From NCBI RefSeq assembly GCF_003231275.1, contig NZ_QKVL01000012.1, positions 103,173-167,172 on the forward strand: DNA of 64,000 nt, written 5' to 3'. Below are positions 16,113 through 24,224 of this stretch, one piece after another. The DNA is from Pseudomonas huaxiensis. GTDB lineage: Bacteria; Pseudomonadota; Gammaproteobacteria; Pseudomonadales; Pseudomonadaceae. Every line of letters begins with the position of its first letter. Within the stretch, counting starts at the first letter, position 1. The notes under the pieces were generated by a model. It searched no databases. It saw nothing but the letters and a program-made list of their open reading frames with translations, and was not told the DNA's origin. Made by a program: the position numbers and the translations under genes.

Positions 16113-18623
16113 TCAGTCTTTGGCCAACAGTTTTGCCGCACCGCTTTCGATGCAGTTCAGATCACCGGCCATCAGCACATCGCCTTCGATCGGTAGGGTG
16201 TTCAGGTCAAGTGCAAACCGGCAGACGACTTGCTCATCGCGAATCACTTCAAGCGTTGGTGTGCTGGCGCTCAGCTCTATGGAGAAGAAACCGTCCACTT
16301 CGGTGACACCACGACTGGCGTGGTTCACCACATGGTGGCCTTTCATAGGTTGCCCTTGAGCATCGACCAATCGTCCGAAGATGGTCTGGGTTTTCACAAT
16401 GCGCACTTTCTGGTACGTCACACCGCCCTTGTTCAAATGGTAACTAGCACGTGTGGGCTGGATAGCTGCTGATGGCGCATCGGTGCCTTGAAAATCGAAC
16501 TGCACGTTGCCGGCTTTGTACGCTGCGACCGGTATCACATTGCGGCCAGGCTTGAGTACGGCGCTGGTGCCACTCAGGTCATCGGCGCGCAGGTGGATGG
16601 CATCGAAGTCGGATTCAATGTCGACGATCATGCCGGCTTCAGTGCCGAGATGCTGCCCCGTCACAGCGACCTGACTGCCGCCGACTATCAGGTTGCTGTT
16701 CAGGTTCATGCTGGCGTACAGATTCTGGTTGTACGACGAACGCTGCAACTGAACATCACCTGTCGCCGCATCGGTTTCAAACAGTGCCGACCCGGTCAGT
16801 CCAATTCCGTAGGTGTCGCTCTGTACGGCGGCATTAACGCTGCGCAGTGGCCCGGACTCGATGTCTTGCTGGTAGCCCAGGCTGGCATTGCGATCCGCTC
16901 GACCGTCGCGCGAGGTACGAGAGCCGACACTGGCTGTGACGCGTTTGCTGTCGCGTCCCAGGGCCATACTTAGACTCAGATCGACGCCTCGGTTGCGTTC
17001 GTTGCCGCTGCTGGCGGAGGCTGGGCGGTCAAATACGGACAAGCGCCAGTTGGTGTCATGTCCAAACAGCTTGGCGTTGCGCATCCAGCCGAGGTTCAGC
17101 CCGATGCCTTCGATTTGTCCTTTGCTATGAGAGAGGCGAGCAGTGAGGCTGTTATACGAGTCCAAGCGATGGCTAACGCTCAGTGAGGAGTCGCTGACAT
17201 TGCCGTTGTAGGGTCGGCGCTGTCTTGCACGGCTACCGTCCAGCAGCGTTTCCCAGGTATCACGGTTATCCAGCCAGCTGCGATTGTGGCTCAGGATCAC
17301 GCTACCCGATCCGTAGTTATGCAGGGCTTGGACATCCATGCCGACACCACGACTCTGGGCGTGATAGACACTGGCATACAGGCTCGACTGATTGCCCAGG
17401 CTCAAATCAACGGACGTACCCAACTGGGTTTGAGCTTTTACCTGACGTGCTGAGAGGCCGACGATGGCACGCGGATGCAGCAGATAGTTAACTGCGGCCC
17501 CTACCGTAAGATCACCATCGTCGTGATTGTCCCAACTGCTCAGCAACTGGCTTTCACCGCCCAAAAACGCGTTGTAGCGCCAGCGTTGATTCGGGTTGCT
17601 CCAGTTGTTGGGTTTGTACACCAGTTCGTTGGTGCGCGAGGTTTCAGTGCCGTCTTCGATCAGGCGCACTTCAATGTCGTAAACCCCCGAGGGCAGGGGG
17701 CGCGTATTCAGAGCTTGCAGCCCCGGCGGCACTTGCTGCGTATTGATCAAGCTTCCATTGCGGTAGATCTCCACAACCGCCTCGCGGTTGGCGGTGACAT
17801 AAATCGGGTAAACCGAGGATTTTGCTCCCCCCTTGGCCAGGCTGTCGGAGCTGCCGAGCATGACACCCAGTGCCGTATCAGGCGTGTTGCCAAAGGAACG
17901 TGGTTGGCGGCTCAATCCTACGGAGTCCGGTGTGAAGTAACCGACGCGCAGGAAGTTATCCTTCCATTCTTTCTGGCTATGCAGTTCGTAGACAGCATGC
18001 CGAATAGAGTTTTCAGGACCTCCATTTTTGGTCAGTTGGCCACTGAACGTCTGGGTCCAGTGGCCCAGACTGGCGACTGCTTGCAGGTCGTAGCGCCCGG
18101 ATGGGTCTTGCTCCTGTCCGCCGGAGAGGTTCAGTTGATTACGCAACAACAGGCCGCTACTGCCATCCTCTGGTTGTGCATAGTGTTCGATCAAGGAGCT
18201 ATCGCGTTCGGCGTTTCTGCTCAGCACCGACAGTTCGGAGTTTTCCAGGCTGTAATAGACAGCCACCAACCTTTCGTCGCATTGCGTTTCGCACGGTCCG
18301 ATGGCTACGCCTTTTTGCAGCAAGGCCTGCCAGCTATCACGCTCGGCAGCAGTGATATCACTGTCGTGGGTATCGTTGAACTCCAGCAAGGTGACGTGTT
18401 CGTCGCGAGACAATACGATCATGGCTTCGCCCAATACACGACGATCAAGCGTTACGCGTACGGCCAAGGGGACGTCGAAGAAGTGTTCATAAAACTCTTT
18501 GGGCAACCCTTCTGCCTGAGCCAGCAGGCTGAGGTGCGTTGAAGGGGCGGCAGTGGAGTAGGCGGATGACGCCATGCAGGCAACTAATGCAATCGTAGTA
18601 GGCAAGCAGGCAAGCCGAAACAT
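16113..18623 (-). CDS. Outer-membrane fimbrial usher (CooC/CfaC/TcfC-like)
   Basis: 836 residues from the ATG at 18623; a TTG at 18662 would place the signal peptide internally. MFRLACLPTTIALVACMASSAYSTA is the signal peptide. The long middle is a beta-barrel of alternating strands (VNYLLHPRAIVGLSARQVKAQTQ... LSVSHRLDSY...), the size expected for a 24-strand usher. The end has carboxypeptidase-like/beta-sandwich character: FGRLVDAQGQPMKGHHV, then DGFFSIEL. It would form the secretion pore for the CS1-type fimbria. It lies 139 bases after the pilin gene, behind a strong hairpin. Confidence 0.85.
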   Translation of the reverse strand: MFRLACLPTTIALVACMASSAYSTAAPSTHLSLLAQAEGLPKEFYEHFFDVPLAVRVTLDRRVLGEAMIVLSRDEHVTLLEFNDTHDSDITAAERDSWQALLQKGVAIGPCETQCDERLVAVYYSLENSELSVLSRNAERDSSLIEHYAQPEDGSSGLLLRNQLNLSGGQEQDPSGRYDLQAVASLGHWTQTFSGQLTKNGGPENSIRHAVYELHSQKEWKDNFLRVGYFTPDSVGLSRQPRSFGNTPDTALGVMLGSSDSLAKGGAKSSVYPIYVTANREAVVEIYRNGSLINTQQVPPGLQALNTRPLPSGVYDIEVRLIEDGTETSRTNELVYKPNNWSNPNQRWRYNAFLGGESQLLSSWDNHDDGDLTVGAAVNYLLHPRAIVGLSARQVKAQTQLGTSVDLSLGNQSSLYASVYHAQSRGVGMDVQALHNYGSGSVILSHNRSWLDNRDTWETLLDGSRARQRRPYNGNVSDSSLSVSHRLDSYNSLTARLSHSKGQIEGIGLNLGWMRNAKLFGHDTNWRLSVFDRPASASSGNERNRGVDLSLSMALGRDSKRVTASVGSRTSRDGRADRNASLGYQQDIESGPLRSVNAAVQSDTYGIGLTGSALFETDAATGDVQLQRSSYNQNLYASMNLNSNLIVGGSQVAVTGQHLGTEAGMIVDIESDFDAIHLRADDLSGTSAVLKPGRNVIPVAAYKAGNVQFDFQGTDAPSAAIQPTRASYHLNKGGVTYQKVRIVKTQTIFGRLVDAQGQPMKGHHVVNHASRGVTEVDGFFSIELSASTPTLEVIRDEQVVCRFALDLNTLPIEGDVLMAGDLNCIESGAAKLLAKD

Positions 18624-18652
18624 AGCAAAAGACCGAATTCTGGAATAAAGGA

Positions 18653-18683
18653 TTTCCGGCAATCAGTGAGTTATTGCCGGAAA
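18653..18683 (-). terminator. Intercistronic hairpin between pilin and usher genes
   Basis: An 11-bp perfect stem (ATTGCCGGAAA pairing with TTTCCGGCAAT, nine-base loop), read on the minus strand as TTTCCGGCAATAACTC... and followed by ATCCTTTATT. It sits after the pilin stop and before the usher start. It could act as a partial terminator or RNA stabiliser that makes pilin more abundant than usher. Confidence 0.6.
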
Positions 18684-18762
18684 AGGCTGAAATAGAGAGC
18701 CTGAAAGGGAATGCTAATTGACCTGCTAAAACCTGAGTTTCAGCAAGTAATAAGCCACATGG

Positions 18763-19257
18763 TTATGGGGTGACCACGGCGTCAAAAGAAACTTGAACGT
18801 TTCCGGTGTACTTCCCTGGCTTATAGCCGGCAGCTGGTTTGATCGGTTCAATTACCAAGCTTGTAGAACCACTTGATGCGGCGGCGGCGGCTGTTACGAC
18901 TTCCTGGCTTGTAGTATTAAGCGCTACGGAGTTGAACTTGACACCAAGACTGATACTATCGCTGTCACTGGTAATCACTGGCGTCGAGAGCAGGGTTCCG
19001 CTGATTGCACCGGCCGAGTGTTTGTAGTCGAACGCCTTGATCAGCGAATTGATATTGCCGGTAGCCATATTGTAGGGCAGTACCTGGGTGTTTCCGATCC
19101 AGGTGGAGTCGGTCGGCATTACATAGAAATCCGCCTCGGGAACAGTAGTTTCCAACTGAATTGTATGGCTGACAGGATCGGCGGCTACAGCCTGAACGGA
19201 AAAAGCCACAGCAGCAAAGGCGAAAGGTGCAAGTACCGTTTTTTTCAAGAAGCTCAT
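18763..19257 (-). CDS. CS1-type major fimbrial pilin
   Basis: 164 residues. The signal peptide MSFLKKTVLAPFAFAAVAFSVQAVA is cleaved before ADPVSHTIQLETTVP. The mature chain of about 140 residues begins with the hydrophobic strand of donor-strand exchange and contains the family's DFYVMPTDSTWIGNTQVLPYNMATG stretch. It ends with the pilin beta strand GKYTGNVQVSFDAVVTP. No cysteines remain in the mature chain, as in CS1-family pilins. It is the first gene of the operon pilin-usher-chaperone-adhesin. AGTAGG lies about nine bases ahead of the ATG. Confidence 0.85.
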   Translation of the reverse strand: MSFLKKTVLAPFAFAAVAFSVQAVAADPVSHTIQLETTVPEADFYVMPTDSTWIGNTQVLPYNMATGNINSLIKAFDYKHSAGAISGTLLSTPVITSDSDSISLGVKFNSVALNTTSQEVVTAAAAASSGSTSLVIEPIKPAAGYKPGKYTGNVQVSFDAVVTP

Positions 19258-19382
19258 TTTGCGAACCTACTGAGTTTGAGTTTTGGTTTGAATTTCCAAA
19301 TATCCGTGCGTAGCGACCGAGCCTTTCAGGCTTGCTGTGCAGCGAATGCTCACACTGTAGGTTCCAGTATTAATTCGTTAAA

Positions 19383-19396
19383 TCGGAATGCTCTTA
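19383..19396 (-). promoter_or_regulatory. Candidate RcsB-like operator of the fimbrial operon
   Basis: On the minus strand it reads TAAGAGCATTCCGA, matching the enteric RcsAB consensus TAAGAATATTCCTA at 11 of 14 positions. It lies 126 bases upstream of the pilin start. The neighbouring response regulator belongs to the RcsB/BvgA type. Confidence 0.5.
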
Positions 19397-19457
19397 ATTT
19401 CGAGGTGGGCGACAAGGGAGGGATATGTGACACCCCTGCTCAAGCAGCGCATCAATC

Positions 19458-21839
19458 TCATGGTGAAGTTTCATCTGATCCCGTGGATGCCCCATATTGC
19501 TCTAGCAACTGTTCCAGCCGGATCAGATCAGCCTGTGCAGCGCTGTATGGCCCGACCTTGAATCGAGCTTCCATTGATTTCGCCAACGATGCCATATCCG
19601 ATTGCTCCAATACTGCGAAGGCGCCAAACAATCGGTGTGCCCTGTGCGTCGCTTCTTCCATGTCTGCCATTTCAATAGCGGCTCGTAGTGGATAGATATC
19701 GTCCCACAGGTTTGCGATAGCTGTTTGTCCATCGGTGACCAATCCAGTCTCGTCGTCGGTGTGGGCTACGGGCATGTCCGTCCATAGTTGAAGCGCATCT
19801 CTCAACTTGCCGAGCTTGATGGGCTTCTTCAACACACCATCCATGCCGGATTCGAAGCAGGCAGCGGTGTGCTCTTCATCGGTTGAGGCGGAGATGGCCA
19901 CGATCGGTGTGGGCGCAAGATTGCCTGACGACTCTATCGCTCGCCACTGGCGGACCACCTCATAGCCGGAAATACCCGGGAGGTCGCAGTCCAGCAGTAC
20001 GATGTCATAGGTGTTCTGACCAAGCGCGAGCAAAGCCTTGTCACCATCCGGTGCGAGTGTCGAACGACAGCCCAGAACGTTGAGCTGGGCCTGGAGGACA
20101 GCCTGATTGGCGGGCGTATCCTCAACCAACAAGACACTGAGTGCATGCTCTGTCGCGGCCACATTGCATAGTTGTCTGGACTGGGGCTGCTCTTGCAGAT
20201 GTGCGGGCACAACGTAGGTAGCACAGGGTAGCCGTACTGAGGCGACAGTCCCCTTGCCAAGTTCGCTTTTCAGTTCTATCGAACCACCCATCAATTCCAC
20301 CAGTTGCCGGCAGATCGTCAAGCCAAGCCCGGTGCCGCCAAACTTGCGTGCAGTACTCGCTGACGCCTGGGCGTAGGGATGGAAAAGGCGCTGGAGAGTG
20401 TCGAGGTCTATCCCGATACCCGCATCTATTATGCGAATATGCAACTGATGTTTACTTGGCGGGAGGGGGCTGCTATCTAACCGAACAGTGATCGTCACGC
20501 CACCTTCGGATGTAAACTTGAGGGCATTCGAGATGAGGTTATGCAGCACCTGCTCCACTCGAAACCTGTCTAGCATGAGGTGACACTCGATGGGATGTTC
20601 TTGTATCAGTTCCAGTTCAACCCCATTTTTTTTCTTGAGTGCCAGCAGATCTACCACGGAACGAGTCAGTTCCATGATATCAACGGGGCCCAGATCCAGT
20701 TGGAGCCGCCCGGCTTCGAGCTTGGAGATGTCGAGAACGTCATCTAACAGATACAGCAAGTTCTCTGCACCGCTGGACGCCACCGCAAGCAAACGATGAG
20801 ACTCCTCTGGCAGCTCAGTACGCTGCATCAGCAACTCCATGGAGGCGAGAATGGCATTCATCGGCGAGCGTATTTCGTGGCTAAGCACGGCCAGAAACAT
20901 GGTTTTCTCTTTCTCGCTGCGCATTGCCAGGCGCCGCTGCTGCCGGGCATGAATCGCAAATCCGGCGATCAACAATAGGCCACTCAAGATCAGCGCCATT
21001 TGCAGACCGTAATAACGGAACAGTACGGTTAGCGGCGGCCTGCCATAGGTGGCTGACTCAAGCTGGCTCTGGATCATTTCATCGATCTGGTCAGCGGTCA
21101 GGGACGCCAACGCCTTGTCAAGAATACGTTGCAAGATTGGCAGATCGCGTCGTACCGCCATGGAAAGCTCCATAGGCAAGCGGGCCACCCCGCCGGAGAC
21201 ATATAGCTCTTCATCATACTTGCGGCGCAAAAAGGGCAGCAGTGCAGGTGCAACGTCTATTGCCGCATCGGCCCGCCCTTCAATAACGGCAATTAGCGAC
21301 TCTTCGGGCGTTTGTGTCCCAAGGATTTTGACATTGGGATAGAGCGCTCTGATGGCGCTCTCATATGAACTGTCCTTCTTGAGAGCGGCAATATGCCCGT
21401 CCAGTCGATGCAGGTCGAACACCGCTCGGCTATCCTTGCGCGTGACGACTATTGTTGCGCCCGTATAAAAGGCATTGGTGAAAAGGGCCGCATCGACAAT
21501 CGATTGCGGCGCAAACATTTTTATGATTCCGGGAAGTACATCCACTTCACCCCGCTGAAACTTTTCTATCCTCTGCTGCCCGACTCCCGTATCGGGCACG
21601 GACTCAAAGCGGAGGCCCGTACTGTGCTCGATGAAGTCGATGTACTCGGACACCAGGCCCATGACACGACCATTCTCTACATACTGCATCGGCTTCCAGT
21701 TAGGCTCGACAGCCACCTGGACGACGGGGTGCGCGGCAATCCAGGCGCGTTCCTCCTGGGTCAGATCCAGTGTCTGGGAGAGTGCGGAGGGTAACCAGGC
21801 CAAAAAAACCATGGGGCCAAGTGCTACTCCCCAGTTCAT
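19458..21839 (-). CDS. BvgS-like hybrid sensor histidine kinase
   Basis: 793 residues. A signal peptide (about 1-21) leads into a periplasmic family-3 solute-binding-like domain (about 25-265, starting DLTQEERAWIAAHPVVQVAVEPNWKPM). Then come a membrane helix (278-297), HisKA with LAVLSHEIRSPMNAIL (His321), HATPase with DAGIGID and FGGTGLGL, a receiver domain with LLVEDTPANQ and phosphoacceptor Asp617 (IVLLDCDLPG), and a C-terminal Hpt-like helix with His735 (THRAHRLFGAF). So a full four-step phosphorelay is encoded, ending at the Hpt that would pass phosphate to the divergent response regulator. There is no PAS domain. Its start overlaps the stop of a 24-codon upstream frame. Confidence 0.9.
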   Translation of the reverse strand: MNWGVALGPMVFLAWLPSALSQTLDLTQEERAWIAAHPVVQVAVEPNWKPMQYVENGRVMGLVSEYIDFIEHSTGLRFESVPDTGVGQQRIEKFQRGEVDVLPGIIKMFAPQSIVDAALFTNAFYTGATIVVTRKDSRAVFDLHRLDGHIAALKKDSSYESAIRALYPNVKILGTQTPEESLIAVIEGRADAAIDVAPALLPFLRRKYDEELYVSGGVARLPMELSMAVRRDLPILQRILDKALASLTADQIDEMIQSQLESATYGRPPLTVLFRYYGLQMALILSGLLLIAGFAIHARQQRRLAMRSEKEKTMFLAVLSHEIRSPMNAILASMELLMQRTELPEESHRLLAVASSGAENLLYLLDDVLDISKLEAGRLQLDLGPVDIMELTRSVVDLLALKKKNGVELELIQEHPIECHLMLDRFRVEQVLHNLISNALKFTSEGGVTITVRLDSSPLPPSKHQLHIRIIDAGIGIDLDTLQRLFHPYAQASASTARKFGGTGLGLTICRQLVELMGGSIELKSELGKGTVASVRLPCATYVVPAHLQEQPQSRQLCNVAATEHALSVLLVEDTPANQAVLQAQLNVLGCRSTLAPDGDKALLALGQNTYDIVLLDCDLPGISGYEVVRQWRAIESSGNLAPTPIVAISASTDEEHTAACFESGMDGVLKKPIKLGKLRDALQLWTDMPVAHTDDETGLVTDGQTAIANLWDDIYPLRAAIEMADMEEATHRAHRLFGAFAVLEQSDMASLAKSMEARFKVGPYSAAQADLIRLEQLLEQYGASTGSDETSP

Positions 21840-21910
21840 GTTGCTATCAACAGATGCTGTGGGTGGATGATTTTCGCGCCATGGCGGAATTTTTTTGCGA
21901 TTTCTCTCAT
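21836..21910 (-). CDS. Leader peptide coupled to the sensor kinase gene
   Basis: 24 codons from an ATG at 21910, seven bases after a perfect AGGAGG, starting MREIAKKFRHGAK and ending LLIAT. Its TGA overlaps the kinase ATG (ATGA), and the kinase has no ribosome binding site of its own. So this short frame probably drives kinase translation by termination-reinitiation. Whether the peptide itself has a function is unknown. Confidence 0.55.
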   Translation of the reverse strand: MREIAKKFRHGAKIIHPQHLLIAT

Positions 21911-22138
21911 CGTCACGCCTCCTGGAAAGCAGGGGATGGCTCCACGCTTCTCAATCGAAAATCTGGCGCCATCGATCAGCTTTTTGGCGGTTTCATCTCC
22001 GGTAGTAGCACACGGAAAGTCCTCACTCAAGTCACTCGATCAAGTATCGTCTGGACATCACCAGGACTTCAGAACTCGGCCAATCGCTATGGCCTTGTTT
22101 GTTGTGTGAATGGTGCCTGATCCATCTGACCACAGATG

Positions 22139-22152
22139 TCGGAGTACTCCTA
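22139..22152 (+). promoter_or_regulatory. Candidate RcsB-like box 1 in the kinase-regulator gap
   Basis: TCGGAGTACTCCTA contains the perfect palindrome GGAGTACTCC and matches TAAGAATATTCCTA at 10 of 14 positions. It is followed by AAAAA and mirrored by the box at 22202. Confidence 0.45.
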
Positions 22153-22201
22153 AAAACCGTTCTATGTCTCGAGTTGCGAAACAGGCAGCCAATATCATTT
22201 T

Positions 22202-22215
22202 TAGGAGCAGTCCTA
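22202..22215 (+). promoter_or_regulatory. Candidate RcsB-like box 2 in the kinase-regulator gap
   Basis: TAGGAGCAGTCCTA matches TAAGAATATTCCTA at 10 of 14 positions. Together with its preceding T-run it forms an inverted copy of CTCCTAAAAA at box 1, 63 bases away (about six helical turns). This suits autoregulation of the two-component genes. Confidence 0.45.
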
Positions 22216-22527
22216 TAGCGCGCGATGGTGTGGCATTGGTCAAATGCATGGTCCCGGCAATCATCAGGCGCCCCTCAAGTTGGAAATCCCGCCCCTTACT
22301 CCAGCGCTTACGTCCAGAGTCAGTCTGGTCGTATTAAGCAAGGCGTGCCGGTGCCGAGCACCCGTTGCCCCTTCTGGATTGGCTATGGCATACCCACTGG
22401 AACAGGATGACTTCCTCAGCCTCGCGGCGCGATAACGTTGAGAATTCTCGACCAGACGTCAGTACCGACTATTGTGATTCTTCAAGAGCTGAGCCAACTA
22501 GTCCATACCGAGTGCCGCCCGACAGAT

Positions 22528-23187
22528 ATGAAGCCTATACGCGTTGCATTACTCGACGACCATGCCGTCGTTCGTCAAGGTCTTTTCAGCCACCTGGGCA
22601 GCGTCCCCGGTCTAACGCTCGTCGGGATGTATAAAAACAGCCGAGAACTGATGCAAGGCATGCCGGCGGCACCCGCGGATGTACTTTTGATGGACTTCGT
22701 TCTCGGCCGTGACGAACTCGATGGTGTGTCGCTGATCCGTGCCTTGCGGGCACGCTTCCCCGCCTGCCGGATACTGGTACTCTCGACCCACCATGACTCG
22801 GCCACCGTGTCTCTGTCTCTACGAGTTGGCGCGCGCGGATTCATCGGCAAGGATGAGGACCTGTCGGGCCTCGCCAAGGCGATCCAGGTGGTTGCTTCCG
22901 GGGCCGTCTACCTGAGCGCAGAAGTCTCTTACAAAGTAGCCGACGCGGCCCAGCAGAGTGATGAAGCTCCCCTGCGGATCAGCGATAACGATCTGCAACT
23001 GGCGGCACTGTCTGCGCGCGAACAAGAAGTGATCCGCTGTTATCTCGACGGCATGACCATCACGGAGATTGCCGAGAAGTTCAACCGCAGCATCAAGACC
23101 ATCAGCACGCAGAAAGTTACGGCGTTTCGTAAGCTAGGGATAACTTCCAACAATGGTCTGTTCAAAATAATGAAGACGCTAGAGTAG
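22528..23187 (+). CDS. LuxR-type response regulator (RcsB/BvgA/RocA-like)
   Basis: 219 residues from the ATG at 22528 (MKPIRVALLDDH). Receiver domain 1-125 with Asp10-Asp11 and phosphoacceptor Asp56 (DVLLMDFVLG). The DNA-binding domain (about 160-212) reads LSAREQEVIRCYLDGMTITE then IAEKFNRSIKTISTQK, close to the helix-turn-helix of RcsB. A longer open frame begins with TTG at 22438 but the receiver starts at this ATG. Divergent from the BvgS-like kinase with an Hpt domain, it is its probable partner. P. aeruginosa uses RcsB/RocA1-type regulators for cup fimbriae, which supports control of the adjacent fimbrial operon. Confidence 0.9.
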   Translation: MKPIRVALLDDHAVVRQGLFSHLGSVPGLTLVGMYKNSRELMQGMPAAPADVLLMDFVLGRDELDGVSLIRALRARFPACRILVLSTHHDSATVSLSLRVGARGFIGKDEDLSGLAKAIQVVASGAVYLSAEVSYKVADAAQQSDEAPLRISDNDLQLAALSAREQEVIRCYLDGMTITEIAEKFNRSIKTISTQKVTAFRKLGITSNNGLFKIMKTLE

Positions 23188-23395
23188 CGTGTATCGTTTT
23201 ATGCATATTTGTGACTTGAAGTGAAGCATTCAGGGCTGTTTCAGCATGCGAACGAGGCGCGGGAAATCTTACTGATCGCCGCATGAGCTATTGACCCAGT
23301 TGCCGTCCACGAAACGCGATACTCGAAGCTGCCATTAATGCCGGGGAGGGCAGTTGCAAACGGAGAGCGCAGGCCTTTATGAAGTCATGAACTCC
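23188..23395. other. Short region downstream of the response regulator
   Basis: No gene is supported between the regulator stop and the transposase fragment. Confidence 0.5.
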
Positions 23396-23524
23396 CTCGC
23401 ATCATCTTGGTTGAATAAGGTTGAGCGCTTTTTCTCGACGTTGAGTGAGAAGTGGATCAAGCGCCAGGCGCACACCAGCGTGAAAGATCTGGAAGAGTCT
23501 ATCGAGTATTACTTGACCACCCAC
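23396..23524 (+). pseudogene. IS630-family transposase C-terminal fragment
   Basis: The frame encodes about 43 residues, SLASSWLNKVERFFSTLSEK followed by WIKRQAHTSVKDLEESIEYY and a few more. This is the hallmark end of the DDE domain of IS630-type transposases (SSWLNxVERwF...). The rest of the gene is absent: upstream sequence has no matching frame, and downstream it runs into unrelated sequence. It is a remnant, marking past insertion in the island. Confidence 0.65.
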
Positions 23525-23539
23525 TTGGTCACGGGTACG

Positions 23540-23877
23540 CGGATCGAGCAGCGGAAACGGTGCCGATTCGGGCGACCAGGTTGTCGGCTTGACGGCCGCT
23601 TTGGAGCCAGAGGGCGTAACCATCCAACAAAGCCAGAATCGCTTCAAAGTGGCAGGCCAAGATGGCCTCATCGATATCCAGGTCTCGGCTTTTTCGCATA
23701 GGTGTAGAACGCTTGGATCGCACGCAAATGCGCCGCAGCCGTGTTGTACGCGCGGTATCGCAATTTGAGTTGAACGTAGATGAACGGGACAAGGATGGGC
23801 AATGGTGCCGCATCTCCGGTGTGTACGAGAAGCGGCACACGCTGACCGGAAGAGAAACGGCACTGAATCAGCTTCAT
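23540..23877 (-). pseudogene. Degraded tyrosine-type integrase, N-terminal part
   Basis: The first part, MKLIQCRFSSGQRVPLLVHT onward to HLRAIQAFYTYAKK, looks like the N-terminal and SAM-like core-binding region of a phage/island integrase. The reading then continues in another frame as RDLDIDEAILACHFEAILAL ... GRQADNLVARIGT, so a frameshift near 23685 breaks the gene. The catalytic domain is missing, being replaced by the IS630 fragment. It is probably the dead integration module of the accessory island. Confidence 0.5.
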
Positions 23878-24104
23878 CTGCAACCACCTCATTCAAGGAT
23901 GCGCCATGAACACAAAGGATATGGCCCGTTGAGAGAGTGTGCGTTGGAATCCGGCTTGTCTAATCAGTGAGTTACGAGGCTCATGAACATCTATAACATT
24001 ACCTGTCATTTAACATAATATACATTATGCGAACCTTCGTATGGAGGATTGGGGGGCTTCCCCTCAATGCTTTTCGCCAGGTGATCAGCCCGGCCAAGCC
24101 AGAT

Positions 24105-24120
24105 TTCTCGCATGCGAGAA
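24105..24120. repeat. Perfect 16-bp palindrome
   Basis: TTCTCGCATGCGAGAA is self-complementary. A variant, TTCTCGCGCGCGAAAA, lies at 24209-24224; the two share TTCTCGC-NN-GCGA-AA. They look like paired operator sites or remnants of a small palindromic element. Confidence 0.6.
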
Positions 24121-24138
24121 TCCATGGCTACCGGCAGC

Positions 24139-24153
24139 GTTGCTACTAGCAAC
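24139..24153. repeat. Inverted repeat, copy 1
   Basis: GTTGCTACTAGCAAC is a 7-1-7 inverted repeat. Its core TTGCTA-N-TAGCAA recurs at 24785-24803, so copies lie on both sides of the HEPN-like gene. Confidence 0.6.
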
Positions 24154-24208
24154 ACTCGACGCGCGTCAACCTGATAGGCACCTGCCGCCAGATCGCACTG
24201 CGATTTTT

Positions 24209-24224
24209 CTCGCGCGCGAAAATC
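24209..24224. repeat. Palindrome variant
   Basis: TTCTCGCGCGCGAAAA, near-palindromic variant of 24105-24120. It overlaps the last codon of the HEPN-like gene on the minus strand. Confidence 0.5.

Larger units (their letters stand above)
21911..22527. other. Divergent promoter region of kinase and response regulator
   Basis: About 620 bases between the divergent genes. It holds two candidate RcsB-like boxes in inverted orientation. The short frames in it lack a plausible ribosome binding site or coherent composition, and I see no supported gene here. Confidence 0.6.
23893..24222. other. Intergenic region with three palindromes
   Basis: No convincing gene. A plus-strand frame at 24041-24316 has no ribosome binding site and is partly made of the palindromes. 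The region contains perfect palindromes at 24105-24120 and 24139-24153 and a near-palindrome at 24209-24224. Confidence 0.55.

Noticed and set aside
23402..23896. Minus-strand frame over the integrase/transposase remnants
   Set aside because: Its composition is Arg/Ser-rich and neither remnant reads in this frame; likely chance.
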